Source of the DNA: Crocinitomix sp044361315
GTDB lineage: Bacteria > Bacteroidota > Bacteroidia > Flavobacteriales_D > Crocinitomicaceae
Direction: 5' to 3'
Assembly: GCA_044361315.1 (NCBI GenBank)
Contig: JBIKJA010000007.1
Span: 62,001 to 126,000, forward strand
Length of the DNA: 64,000 nt
The translations under genes and the position numbers were made by a program. Positions 9,142 to 19,300 of this stretch are shown piece after piece (position 1 is the stretch's first letter; each line of letters opens with the position of its first letter). The notes beneath the pieces are model-generated. The model worked only from the letters and a program-made list of their open reading frames with translations, searched no databases and was not told the origin of the DNA.

Positions 9142-10386
9142 TTATCTTAATTTTAAGGTTACTATGGCGATGACAGCCAACAATACACCGACAATCCAGA
9201 AGCGAGAAACGATTTTAGCTTCGTGCATTCCAAGCTTTTGGTAATGGTGATGAAGTGGGGCCATTTTAAAGATTCGTCGGCCTTCGCCATATTTTCGTTT
9301 GGTGAATTTAAACCAGCCAACTTGCAGAATAACCGATAGATTCTCAACAATAAAAACACCACAAAGTACTGGAATCAATAACTCCTTGCGGATCACCACG
9401 GCAAACACAGCGATAATTCCACCCAAGGCTAAACTTCCTGTATCGCCCATAAAAACTTGCGCAGGATAAGAGTTATACCACAAAAATCCGATACAAGCCC
9501 CCATAAACGCTGAAATAAAAATTACCAGCTCAGACGAATACGGAATGTACATGACATTGAGGTAATCAGCAAATTCAATGTGACCAGAAACATAGGCAAA
9601 AATGGCCAAAGCGATTCCAATAATTGCAGAAGTACCCGTTGCTAGTCCATCTAATCCATCGGTCATATTTGCCCCATTCGAAATTGCAACCACTAAAAAG
9701 ATCACAATCGGAATAAAAATCAACCAACCATAACTGCTGTTAGTGTCGCCAATAATCCAATTGTAATTAAATTCATTTCCTTTGACAAAAGGGATGGTGG
9801 TGGTCATATCTTTTGTTTTCACCCATTTTGTGTCTTCCGAATCTTCAATCGTTTTATGCAAGTGGGAAACTTCAACACTGTTAGCAATTACCGCTGATGA
9901 AGCAACTTTTTCGTGCACTTGAACGTCAGGATGAAAATAAAGAACTGCCCCAACAAAAATTCCCACTAAAATTTGTCCTACTACCTTAAAACGTCCGGCA
10001 AGACCTGCTTTGTTTTTCTTAAATACTTTAATGTAATCGTCAATAAATCCTATTGTGCCGAGCATAACTGTCGCAACCAGCATAACGATGACATAAATGT
10101 TCTCCAATTTTGCAAAAAGCAAGGTTGGGATAATGATGGACGCCAAAATAATTAATCCCCCCATGGTCGGAGTTCCTTCTTTTTCCTTTTGACCAGCCAA
10201 GCCCAAATCGCGAACAGATTCACCTATTTGCTGATTGCGTAACATTCGAATAATTCTTTTTCCAAAAACCATTGAAATCAGCAAAGAGGTAATAATTGCC
10301 ATTGCTGCGCGGAAAGAAATAAAATGAAATAGTCCAGCGCCTGGCACGCCCAATTCATCGAGGTATGTAAATAAATAGTACAACAT
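9142..10386 (-). CDS. mraY: Phospho-MurNAc-pentapeptide transferase MraY
   Basis: Polytopic inner-membrane enzyme that transfers phospho-MurNAc-pentapeptide to undecaprenyl phosphate, making lipid I. The catalytic Asp pair FIDDYIK (about residues 113-119), NMTDGLDGLATG, GDTGSLALGG and the PLHHHYQKLG loop are all seen. A periplasmic insertion of roughly 60 residues (from about 157 to 215) makes it 414 residues rather than about 360; this insertion is usual in Bacteroidetes. The ATG overlaps the murE stop by one base (TAATG). Confidence 0.97.
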   Translation of the reverse strand: MLYYLFTYLDELGVPGAGLFHFISFRAAMAIITSLLISMVFGKRIIRMLRNQQIGESVRDLGLAGQKEKEGTPTMGGLIILASIIIPTLLFAKLENIYVIVMLVATVMLGTIGFIDDYIKVFKKNKAGLAGRFKVVGQILVGIFVGAVLYFHPDVQVHEKVASSAVIANSVEVSHLHKTIEDSEDTKWVKTKDMTTTIPFVKGNEFNYNWIIGDTNSSYGWLIFIPIVIFLVVAISNGANMTDGLDGLATGTSAIIGIALAIFAYVSGHIEFADYLNVMYIPYSSELVIFISAFMGACIGFLWYNSYPAQVFMGDTGSLALGGIIAVFAVVIRKELLIPVLCGVFIVENLSVILQVGWFKFTKRKYGEGRRIFKMAPLHHHYQKLGMHEAKIVSRFWIVGVLLAVIAIVTLKLR

Positions 10387-11849
10387 TATTTATTTAAATT
10401 TTTAAGAGTTTTTACTAAAAGTGAGAGATCATCAAAAGGGAATCGTACGCCTTTTATCTCTTGGTATTTTTCATGACCTTTTCCTGCCACCAATAAAATG
10501 TCACCTGATTTTGCTAAGGTGCAAGCAACCTTTATGGCTTCTTCACGGTTGGTAATTGCCATTACTTTTGCAGATTTCTCTACTGATATTCCTGCTTTCA
10601 TTTCAGTGATGATGGCTTCAGGGTCTTCTGAACGCGGATTGTCTGAAGTTAAAATCACCTTGTCGCTGAATTGCGCAGAAATTTCTGCCATCAAAGGTCG
10701 TTTTGTTCGATCACGATCGCCTCCGCACCCAACAACGGTAATCACTTCTTCGTTTCGTGTGCGCACGGCTTGAATCGTAGACAATACATTTTTAAGTGCA
10801 TCGGGGGTATGTGCATAATCCACAATAGCTACAATTCCAGAAGTGGATACAAATTGTTCAAATCTCCCTTCAACTGGTTTTAATTTGCTTAAAGTAGTGA
10901 GCACTTCAATTTCTTCCATTTCTAGTGAAATCGCTACCGCATACACCATTAATAAATTGTACGCATTAAATCCACCAATCAAATTGGTCCATAGTTCGTG
11001 GCGATTAATTTCCAATACCAATCCTGAAAAAGAATTTTCGATGATTTTCACCTTAAAGTCTGCCAAGGTTTTCATTGCAATTGTGCGCACTTTTGCATTG
11101 GAATTCTGAACCATCACTAACCCATTCGAATCATCGATGTTGACCAAAGCGATGGCATTAGAACTTAATTCGTCGAAGAATTTTTTCTTTGCAGCAATGT
11201 ATTCTTTAAACGTCTTGTGATAATCAAGGTGATCATGCGTGATGTTGGTAAATCCTGCGATTTTAAAATCCAATCCTGCAATGCGATTTTGATGAATGGC
11301 ATGAGAACTTACCTCCATAAAACAATACTGGCAGCCTTCGTCAACCATTTCTTTTAGCAAGGCATTCAATGCAACTGGATTTGGCGTAGTGTGCGTTGCT
11401 GGCACTTCTCTTTTTCCAATTTTATTGACAACTGTTGACAATAAACCACAAACAAAACCCATCTCGGTAAACACATCATGTAAAAGTGTACAGGTGCTTG
11501 TTTTTCCGTTGGTGCCAGTAATGCCAACCAAGGTTAATTGTTTAGAGGGATTTCCATAAAAATTGGCGGCCAACAGTGCCAAGGCTTGATGCGCATCTTT
11601 GACTTGCAAATACGTAATTTGATCATTAAGTGGGAGTGGGAGCTCTTCACACACAATCGTCATTGCACCTTTGTCAATCGCTTTATCAATATACAAATGG
11701 CCATCTACTTGCGTTCCACGCACAGCAACAAACAATGAATTTGTTTGAACTTCGCGTGAATCAAAATCAATTTGACTCACTTCACGGTGTAACAAACCTT
11801 GAACACTGATCAAACCAACTTTATATAATATGTCCTGTAAAATTTGCAT
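10386..11849 (-). CDS. murE: UDP-MurNAc-tripeptide synthetase MurE, meso-DAP type
   Basis: Mur ligase that adds the third residue of the stem peptide. The P-loop GITGTNGKTSTCTLLHDVF (about residues 109-127) and ATP-binding segments are present. The substrate motif reads DNPR (in LTSDNPRSEDPE), which in characterised MurE enzymes marks meso-diaminopimelate rather than lysine; so the cell wall is predicted to be DAP-type. Length 487 is normal. It is joined to its neighbours on both sides by one-base TAATG overlaps. Confidence 0.96.
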   Translation of the reverse strand: MQILQDILYKVGLISVQGLLHREVSQIDFDSREVQTNSLFVAVRGTQVDGHLYIDKAIDKGAMTIVCEELPLPLNDQITYLQVKDAHQALALLAANFYGNPSKQLTLVGITGTNGKTSTCTLLHDVFTEMGFVCGLLSTVVNKIGKREVPATHTTPNPVALNALLKEMVDEGCQYCFMEVSSHAIHQNRIAGLDFKIAGFTNITHDHLDYHKTFKEYIAAKKKFFDELSSNAIALVNIDDSNGLVMVQNSNAKVRTIAMKTLADFKVKIIENSFSGLVLEINRHELWTNLIGGFNAYNLLMVYAVAISLEMEEIEVLTTLSKLKPVEGRFEQFVSTSGIVAIVDYAHTPDALKNVLSTIQAVRTRNEEVITVVGCGGDRDRTKRPLMAEISAQFSDKVILTSDNPRSEDPEAIITEMKAGISVEKSAKVMAITNREEAIKVACTLAKSGDILLVAGKGHEKYQEIKGVRFPFDDLSLLVKTLKNLNK

Positions 11850-13945
11850 TATCCTAAAACCAATTGTATTACTTTGCCTTTCACAAGTATGACCCCTGGA
11901 TTGATTGATTGAGAAATTACTTTTCCGCTACCTTGCGAAACGACCTTTAACCCATAGTTTTCTAGCAGATAAACGGCATCTGAAAGTGGCATGCCTAAGA
12001 CATTTGGCACATAAGTTTTGTCCACAATTCTTGGCTTTATAACTAATCCACTTTCTTGCTGTTGGGTGTAAACATAGTTTGCATTTGCCGCTTGATACGC
12101 ATAATCCAAGCGGAGTGCATTTAAGGCAGCTTGTGTTTTAGCAGCACTGCCTGCCTTTACATTTGGAAAACTTTTTTTGTTGATCGGTAATCCATTGTAA
12201 TTCGGATGATATTGCAATGAAGATGAATACACTTTATTTGCAATACTTGCAAATACTGTTCCTGAAACTTGCGCTCCATAAATTTGTTTTGTTGGTCCTG
12301 CAATGACTACAATACATGAATACTTTGGTTCGTCTGCAGGGAAGTAACCGGCAAAAGAAGCTTGATAAAAATTACTGTATCCTTCCGATCCATTGGCGAG
12401 TTTTGCCGTTCCGGTTTTACCTGCAATTTTAAAGTTAGTACTCTCCAAATTTTCACCTGTTCCTCGTTCAACAACGCCTTCAAGACAGATTTTCAAACCG
12501 TTGATGGTTGATTGTGAGCAGATTTTATCTTTGATAACTATTTTTTCAAACTTTTTAATCGACTTACCATCTCGAATAACTTCGGTCACGAATTGAGGTT
12601 TAACATATTCACCATCATTTGCAACGGCATTATAAAATGCAAGCAATTGAATGGGGGTAATTTCGACCTCATAACCAATCGCCATTTGCGGCAAGGTAAT
12701 TCCTGACCAACCATCTTCCCCTTGATTTTTTAAAACGGGCTTAGGTTCACCAATGATGTCCAAATTCAATTTATTTCCCAAACCAAATGATTTTAGGCGG
12801 TTAATAAATCGCTGAGGATCTTTTGAGTATGCTTTGTTAATGATTTCAGCAAATACGTTTGACGACACTTCAAACGCATTTTGAATGGTGATTTTTCCAT
12901 AGCCCCAAGGACTCGTATCATCGATGACGTGGTTGTAAAATTGGTATTTACCTTTTGCGTTGACAGTGTCGGTGATATTTCCACGCCCATCTTCCAAAAG
13001 TGCCATTAAGGATGCCAATTTAAAAGTTGAACCTGGATCCGTTTTTTGTCCAATGGCGTAGTTAAATGATTCGTAATACTCGCCATCATCACCTCGTTTT
13101 AGGTTGGCAATTGCTTTGACAAATCCTGTCTCTACTTCCATCAATACAACTGATCCGTAAAGTGCTTTTTGCTCTTCTAATTGTTTTTTCAATTCGTTTT
13201 CTGCTACGTCTTGGATATCAATATCAAGCGAAGTGACAATATCGGCACCCGGCACCGGATCTTTTAAATAATCACCTGAAACAGGTTTCCAACCATTGCT
13301 CACATATTGTTTTGCGATTAAGCCATATTCGCCTGCTAAGTATTCATCAAAAGCTCCCTCTAATCCCACATCTGCCGCACCTTCACGTTTCGACCCTAAG
13401 GTTCGTTCTGCTAAAATTCCATACGGACGTTGGCGTTTTGATTGCATTTCTTCGATAAAACCACCTTTGTATTTGCCTGCTTTAAAAATTGGAAACTCTC
13501 TTAATTGCTGTAAAACGTCGTATTTAATATTGTTTTGGATAGGAAAATATTGACTTTTATCGCTCCTTCCTTTTCTCAAATCTCGGTTCCATTCTTCTTT
13601 CGTTTTTTCTGGAAAAACCAATGCCAAGTGGTAGGCCAATGAATCCACTTCTTGAAAAAGTTTATCTGAAATCACGGATAAATCGGCGTGGATATTGTAA
13701 AAAGGAATGGAAGTCACCAAATCGCTTCCATCGTCAGATAAAATACGGCCTCTGATTGGTAAAATAGAGTCGATGCGAGTTGGAATTTCAGCAGAACTTA
13801 AGCTATCACCGTCGGCCACTTTAGGAACAGGAACAACATTGCCATATTGAATAGCAATGACCCGACCGATAACGATCAGCATTGCTATTGCTACCACAAT
13901 GTACAGCACATAACTTTTAACTACTATTTCCTTTTTATTTTCCAA
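11849..13945 (-). CDS. ftsI: Septal transpeptidase FtsI (penicillin-binding protein 3) with PASTA domain
   Basis: Class B penicillin-binding protein that crosslinks septal peptidoglycan. One N-terminal membrane anchor (SYVLYIVVAIAMLIVIGRV), a dimerisation domain, then the transpeptidase with active-site DPGSTFKLAS (Ser near 306), SSN (in VSSNVFAEI) and AGKTGTAK. A C-terminal PASTA domain starts at PNVLGMPLSDAVYLLENYGL. The frame is open to a TTG at 13999, but that would overlap ftsL by 65 nt; I prefer the TTG at 13943-13945 (11 nt overlap), which leaves about 10 residues before the membrane anchor. The true start is uncertain. Confidence 0.93.
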   Translation of the reverse strand: MENKKEIVVKSYVLYIVVAIAMLIVIGRVIAIQYGNVVPVPKVADGDSLSSAEIPTRIDSILPIRGRILSDDGSDLVTSIPFYNIHADLSVISDKLFQEVDSLAYHLALVFPEKTKEEWNRDLRKGRSDKSQYFPIQNNIKYDVLQQLREFPIFKAGKYKGGFIEEMQSKRQRPYGILAERTLGSKREGAADVGLEGAFDEYLAGEYGLIAKQYVSNGWKPVSGDYLKDPVPGADIVTSLDIDIQDVAENELKKQLEEQKALYGSVVLMEVETGFVKAIANLKRGDDGEYYESFNYAIGQKTDPGSTFKLASLMALLEDGRGNITDTVNAKGKYQFYNHVIDDTSPWGYGKITIQNAFEVSSNVFAEIINKAYSKDPQRFINRLKSFGLGNKLNLDIIGEPKPVLKNQGEDGWSGITLPQMAIGYEVEITPIQLLAFYNAVANDGEYVKPQFVTEVIRDGKSIKKFEKIVIKDKICSQSTINGLKICLEGVVERGTGENLESTNFKIAGKTGTAKLANGSEGYSNFYQASFAGYFPADEPKYSCIVVIAGPTKQIYGAQVSGTVFASIANKVYSSSLQYHPNYNGLPINKKSFPNVKAGSAAKTQAALNALRLDYAYQAANANYVYTQQQESGLVIKPRIVDKTYVPNVLGMPLSDAVYLLENYGLKVVSQGSGKVISQSINPGVILVKGKVIQLVLG

Positions 13946-14369
13946 TTTCGAAAATGTACTTTTTAACTCTAATTTTCCGTGGTGAATTGACACTCTCAAC
14001 CACCCCTGTTCCTTCTAATTGTTGGGCAATATATCTTCGCCCACGTTTTGTATTGTATTCGCTTCCAAGCGTAAAGAATTCAGAATTCAACTCCGCTAAT
14101 TCGGTTTCTAAGCGGACCTCTTTTTTCGTAATTGTTTCGGCATAGTAGCCCCACCCAATTAAAATCACCAATAAAAACCCCACAAAAAAAACGAAAGGCA
14201 TGTTTTTAATAAATTGATCACGCGACAAAAAATCACCATTCATTAGGTTAACAAATGATCGTTTTGATCGGGCTTCCTTGTCTCTTTCCGCGTCCGCCTG
14301 GTCATGAGCTTGGCGTAATGCTTCTTGAGCTTGGAGATCTTCGCTATCTATGAATTCGTTGTTGCTCAT
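13935..14369 (-). CDS. FtsL-like cell division protein
   Basis: A 144-residue bitopic protein: an acidic, Gln/Ala-rich cytoplasmic N-terminus, one membrane segment (about residues 55-76, PFVFFVGFLLVILIGWGYY) and a short periplasmic part with heptad-like leucines (LETELAELNSEF). This topology and the position between rsmH and ftsI match FtsL, although sequence similarity to proteobacterial FtsL is not evident; Bacteroidetes have a divergent FtsL family at this place. It overlaps rsmH by 4 nt (ATGA) and ftsI by 11 nt or more. Confidence 0.85.
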   Translation of the reverse strand: MSNNEFIDSEDLQAQEALRQAHDQADAERDKEARSKRSFVNLMNGDFLSRDQFIKNMPFVFFVGFLLVILIGWGYYAETITKKEVRLETELAELNSEFFTLGSEYNTKRGRRYIAQQLEGTGVVESVNSPRKIRVKKYIFEIGK

Positions 14370-15274
14370 CCTTTTATTGCTATTCTCATTTTTGCACTTC
14401 TTGCTCTTGGATTTCTTGCGATTTCCTCGTCAGCTGGTATGATTGGTTTTTTATTGATTCCTGTTAATGGCTTTTGTACAACACCAAAGTGATCTTTGGT
14501 CAATTCGCCAGTGAAATTTCCAGAACGAATAAAATTTTTGACCAAACGATCCTCAATTGAGTGATATGAAATCACCACCAATCTTCCGCCCTCTTCCAAT
14601 ACTGAAACTGATTGCTCTAAAAAATCCATTAAGGCCCCCATTTCATCATTCACTTCGATGCGAATGGCTTGAAATACTTGCGCTAAAAACTGCGTTTGTT
14701 TATTCCCTTTTACTAATTCTTTTAAAAGATCCACCAATTCTTTGGTTGTTCTGATCGGTTCTTCTGATCGTTTTTTTAATAACATCTGAACCACCTTGCG
14801 CACATTATCCAAATCGGCATACGAGTTAAAAACTCGGTAAAGCTCTTTTTCTGAATATTTATTAATGACCTGATACGCCGTTAACATTGAATTTTGATTC
14901 ATCCGCATGTCCAAAACTCCTTCTTCGCGAATAGAAAACCCACGGTCTCCAGCATCAAACTGATGCGAAGACACACCAAGGTCGGCAAGAATGGCGTTTG
15001 CACCCATTACTTCGTAATATTTCGCAAAATTGATCATGAATCGGAAATTGGCATTTGCGAAAATCAATCGATCATCATCTAATACATTTTCCAAAGCATC
15101 ATCATCTTGATCAAATGCCAATAAAAGACCATCGGGACCGAGGCGATTTAAAATTTCTGAAGAATGTCCGCCGCCGCCGTAGGTGACGTCAATGACAATA
15201 TCATTCGCAGAAATTTCTAGCGCATCTAACGACTCGTTAAATAAAACTGGTGTATGGTATTCGTTATTCGTCAT
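14366..15274 (-). CDS. rsmH: 16S rRNA (cytosine(1402)-N(4))-methyltransferase RsmH
   Basis: SAM-dependent methyltransferase that modifies C1402 in the 16S rRNA decoding site. It begins YHTPVLFNESLDAL, followed by the SAM-binding glycine loop DVTYGGGGHSSEIL (about residues 29-42), the family block ILADLGVSSHQFD and the C-terminal RNPRARSAKMR. Length 302 is usual. As second gene of the dcw cluster it overlaps mraZ by 11 nt upstream and the ftsL-like gene by 4 nt downstream. Confidence 0.97.
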   Translation of the reverse strand: MTNNEYHTPVLFNESLDALEISANDIVIDVTYGGGGHSSEILNRLGPDGLLLAFDQDDDALENVLDDDRLIFANANFRFMINFAKYYEVMGANAILADLGVSSHQFDAGDRGFSIREEGVLDMRMNQNSMLTAYQVINKYSEKELYRVFNSYADLDNVRKVVQMLLKKRSEEPIRTTKELVDLLKELVKGNKQTQFLAQVFQAIRIEVNDEMGALMDFLEQSVSVLEEGGRLVVISYHSIEDRLVKNFIRSGNFTGELTKDHFGVVQKPLTGINKKPIIPADEEIARNPRARSAKMRIAIKG

Positions 15275-15725
15275 CTGAGTTAATTTCTCCCATCACTTCA
15301 TCAGCTAAATCAGAGAAATCACTCATGTTTTCGTTCAGTACAGCGAAGTACTCTGATTTATCCCAAATCTCAATTCGGTCATTGTAGGCGGTTAACATTA
15401 TTTCTTTTTTCAAGCCTATGCGTTCCATCAATGCGGTTGGAATTAAAATTCGACCCGCAGTATCAAGTGTTAATTGCTTAGCGCCTTGATGAAACAATCT
15501 GTAGAACATTCGATTTTTAGGTTTGAACAAATTCAGTTTTGCCAATTTCCCACTCACCTTTTCCCATTCATTCATGGGATAGATGGAAAGACAATTTTCA
15601 AATCCTTTGTTCATCATAAAAATTTCGTTCGCAGAAGGATCCAATTGCTTTCTTAGTCCCGCAGGGAAAAGAAATCTCCCTTTAGAATCAAGTGTGCATT
15701 CGTATTCTCCTACTAGTCCTGACAT
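15264..15725 (-). CDS. mraZ: Transcriptional regulator MraZ
   Basis: DNA-binding protein of the AbrB/SpoVT fold that forms rings and controls the dcw promoter. Two tandem half-domains each carry the DxxxR signature (DSKGRFLFP near residue 12 and DTAGRILIP near 93). I place the start at the ATG at 15723-15725, giving MSGLVGEYECTLD, the family's usual N-terminus. An in-frame extension up to 15779 would run through the candidate operator and is unlikely. It is the first gene of the cluster. Confidence 0.95.
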   Translation of the reverse strand: MSGLVGEYECTLDSKGRFLFPAGLRKQLDPSANEIFMMNKGFENCLSIYPMNEWEKVSGKLAKLNLFKPKNRMFYRLFHQGAKQLTLDTAGRILIPTALMERIGLKKEIMLTAYNDRIEIWDKSEYFAVLNENMSDFSDLADEVMGEINSDDE

Positions 15726-15758
15726 TTTTTGCTTTAAAATGTAAAAATAATTATTAAA

Positions 15759-15777
15759 CTCCCACAAATTACCACCC
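15759..15777 (-). promoter_or_regulatory. Candidate MraZ-binding boxes upstream of mraZ
   Basis: Read on the minus strand, GTGGTAATTTGTGGGAGT contains two GTGG cores exactly 10 bp apart, about 35-55 nt before the mraZ ATG. MraZ is known to bind short direct repeats with GTGG/TGGG cores spaced by one helical turn in front of its own gene. The match is by eye; the phylum-specific consensus was not checked. Confidence 0.6.
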
Positions 15778-15814
15778 AAATTGTATTGTTGATAACTTTC
15801 GTGAACGTTAACGA

Positions 15815-15822
15815 CAAATGTA
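15815..15822 (-). promoter_or_regulatory. Candidate -7 box for the dcw cluster
   Basis: TACATTTG on the minus strand matches the Bacteroidetes -7 consensus TAnnTTTG, about 90 nt before mraZ. I see no good -33 TTTG at the usual spacing, so the promoter is weak or the assignment is wrong. The MraZ boxes would lie just downstream of the transcription start. Confidence 0.4.
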
Positions 15823-15879
15823 CGGGATTTTTTAAATTAAGTTACAGTATTTACGGGTATTTTGAACGAAAAGACTGAA

Positions 15880-15898
15880 GTGGTAAAATGTGGTAATT
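15880..15898 (+). promoter_or_regulatory. Second pair of GTGG boxes, opposite orientation
   Basis: GTGGTAAAATGTGGTAATT on the plus strand again has two GTGG cores 10 bp apart and shares GTGGTAA with the boxes at 15759-15777, but points the other way. It could be a second MraZ site or chance in AT-rich DNA. Confidence 0.4.
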
Positions 15899-16336
15899 AA
15901 TTTTAGCGATGTGGAAAAGTAATTTATTTTCAAGTGGAATTCAGCGTGATTTTTATCGCTTATTGAGTGGGATTTGATTTGCTTTTTTTTGCAAAAGAAA
16001 TCCCAATGAAACTCGCTTTTAGGGAGGTTAAGGTTTTATTTTGAGATTCTCGAAGTGTTATTAATTGTGCAGAACCAACCTATCTTGACATCATCGAAGG
16101 TAGATTTGGCTTGCCTTATTAAGATATTACTATTTCAAACAAAACATGTCTTCAATTATGGCTAGATTAACCCTTTCAACAGCGCATTCAACCACCTACC
16201 AAAACAATATAGGGGGTTCTATTTTGGAAAAGCAGGAAAACAATGCTTGATTATCAATAAAATCGTTAAATTTGATTGTCCTGAAATTTATCTAGGACAC
16301 TCTTGGATAAAAATTAATCAAATAAAACTCTATCCG
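15899..16336. other. Intergenic region upstream of the M4 peptidase gene
   Basis: Between the boxes and the peptidase ATG I find no open frame with coding character, no strong hairpin and no perfect TAnnTTTG box. The peptidase frame stays open to a TTG at 16247, but the signal peptide fixes the start at 16337. Confidence 0.5.
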
Positions 16337-19300
16337 ATGATAAGATATGGCAGTAAAAAAATCTTGACTCTCATCTTTCTGGTGCTCCCACTTGGAATAT
16401 TTGCTCAAAAAATTTATCAAGGTGACGAAGCCGCTGCTCGGTTTCCAAATGCCGAACTTGTGCGTGACAGCCAATTTAGCTCGCTGCCATCTTTTATTCG
16501 GTTTCGTGAATCCAATCAATTTGACATTGATCAGTATAAGAAATGGATGAATGATCATTTCAAGTTCGACCCGAGTATAGGCTCTAAGCTGATTCGTGCA
16601 GAATCAGACGAATTAGGCCATGTTCATTACCGGTACCAACAAACCTATTTCGGAAAATTAATTGAGGACGCCATTTGGATCGTTCACACAAATAACGATA
16701 AAGTTTATGCGCTCAATGGATTGATCTATGACCAAATCGTTGCACCGACCGCTGCGAGCATGAGTGAATCGGCAGCGTTGGAAAAAGCAATGGAATCTGT
16801 TGGCGCAGAAACGTATAAATGGCAATTAAGCGAAGAAGAAGAGCACCTCAAAATAGAAACAGGCGACTCATCTGCAAGTTTCTTTCCTAAAGGTGAACTC
16901 GTTTTTGTGTCTCAAAATTATTCTTTCGATTCTCAAACATTTCGATTGGCTTATAAATTTAACATCTATGCGCACCAACCAGTTTATCGAGCAGAAATTT
17001 ACGTTGACGCTGTGACAGGCGCAATTATTCGCGAAAACGAAATCATTCATCACATTGATACTCCAGGCACTGCACATACAGTTTATAGTGGCGATCGTGA
17101 AATTATCGCAGACAGTTTTGGCGGATCATACCGCTTGCGAGACCTCAGTAGAGGAAATGGTGTGCGAACATATGATATGAATACAGGAACCTCTTATGGC
17201 GCATCTGTTGATTTTATAGATACAGACAATGATTGGAACAATATCAATCCTCAAAAAGATCAATACGCAACCGACGCACATTGGGGAGCCGAAATGACTT
17301 ACGACTATTTTTTAGATATTCACGGACGAAATAGCATCGATAATGCCGGATTTCAGCTTAATAATTACGTTCATTACGGCGTTAATTATTATAATGCCTT
17401 CTGGGATGGTTCGCGCATGACGTTTGGCGATGGACCTGGCGGCGCAATTACTCCATTGACATCTTTAGACATTGCTGGACATGAGGTCGCACATGGATTA
17501 ACGACCTTTACGGCGGGTTTGATCTACTATGCCGAATCGGGAGCATTGAACGAATCTTTTAGCGATATTTTTGGAGCTGCGATCGAACGTTTTGCGCGTC
17601 CTGATGATTATAATTGGCTATTAGGTGAAGATATTGGAACGCATTTCCGTTCTATGTCAAATCCAAATTCGAAAGGAGATCCAGATACTTACTTCGGAAC
17701 CTTTTGGGCTTCATTGGTTGGAGGCGATAGTGGTGGCGTGCACACAAACAGTGGCGTTCAAAATTTTTGGTTTTATCTTTTGACAGAAGGTGGCACAGGT
17801 ACGAATGATATCGGCAATGCGTATTCTGTTAGTTCGCTCGGAATAGAAGCTTCGAGTGCAATTGCATTTCGAAATTTAACGGTTTATCTTACAAGTAGTT
17901 CGCAATTCAGTGACGCGCGCTTCTTTTCACTTCAAGCGGCCCAAGATTTGTACGGTGGTTGTTCGAATGAAGTTGAGCAAACTGCAAATGCTTGGTACGC
18001 CGTTGGTGTTGGCGGAATTTATGATCCTACAACAATTGCATCATTTTCAACACTAGATACTTTTGGCTGCGCACTTCCTTTTGAAGCTAATTTTACCAAT
18101 TCAAGTTTTAATGGAATCACGTATTTATGGGATTTTGGAGATGGAACAACAAGTACTGAAGAAAATCCTACTCATGTATATACCGCAGCAGGAATTTACA
18201 CTGTTACTTTAAACGCGGATGGTGGAGCCTGCGGTAGTGACGAGTTAGTGTTAGCTTCTTATATCGAAGTTGATCCAGAAGCAGAATGTATCATCACCTT
18301 GCCACCTGACGGAATTTTAGGCGTTCAAAGAGGTTGTGACGGGACAATCTATGACAGTGGTGGACCGTTTGCCAATTATGGTGCGGGTGAAAATTCGCAA
18401 GTGACAATTGATCCGCTCGGAGCCGTTTCTGTAAATCTAGATTTTATAACCTTCAGTGTTGAAGCTGGTCCAGGCTTAACATGCAATTATGATGATTTGT
18501 CGATTTATGACGGTCCTTCCATTTTTTCGCCCTTAATTGGCAAATATTGTAATAATAACTTGCCAGCTTCCATGACCTCTTCTGGATCGGCCATTACACT
18601 CGCATTTCATTCGGATGGCGGACTTGAACTTTCTGGATTTAATATCGAATGGTCGTGTAATCCTCCAGATGATGTTCCTGAAACGGATTTTATCGTTAAT
18701 TCAGAAATCACGTGTTCGGGTTTGGCTTATTTTACAGATCTTTCTACAAATATTCCAATCGCGTGGGCGTGGGATTTTGGGGATGGAGGAACTTCAACAT
18801 TGCAGCACCCAGTGCATGAATATTTAACTGAAGGTACTTACACTGTAACACTTGTGGCGACAAACTTAGTTGGTGACAATACGGAGATTAAGACGGATTA
18901 TGTGACGGTTGCTTTCCCAGAGACACCAACAGTGGTGGGAGATACGAATTGTGTTGATCAAACTGCTACTTTAGTCGCTGCGGGCGAGGGAACATTAAAA
19001 TGGTATACTGAAGCTGCAGGAGGTGTTCCGTTTTTCGAAGGAGACACCTTGACTACAATACCTTTGGCAATCACAACAACGTATTATGTCGAAGATGACT
19101 TGTATGACAGTCCTGAATTTGTAGGCCCAGTTGACAACACCTTTGGTACAGGAGGTTATTTTAGTGGTGATCAATTCCTTGTATTCAATAATCCTTCGCC
19201 AGTATTCTTAAAATCAGTGGATGTGTATGCAGGTAGCGCTGGTTCAAGAACGATTGAATTACGTAATAATCTCGGTGGCGTGATCGAATCCATGACCGTT

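Noticed and set aside
15726..15779. Longer mraZ start
   Set aside because: It would cover the MraZ boxes, and the 18 extra residues are unlike the family N-terminus.
16247..16336. Longer start for the M4 peptidase
   Set aside because: It begins with TTG and would bury the signal peptide 30 residues inside the protein.
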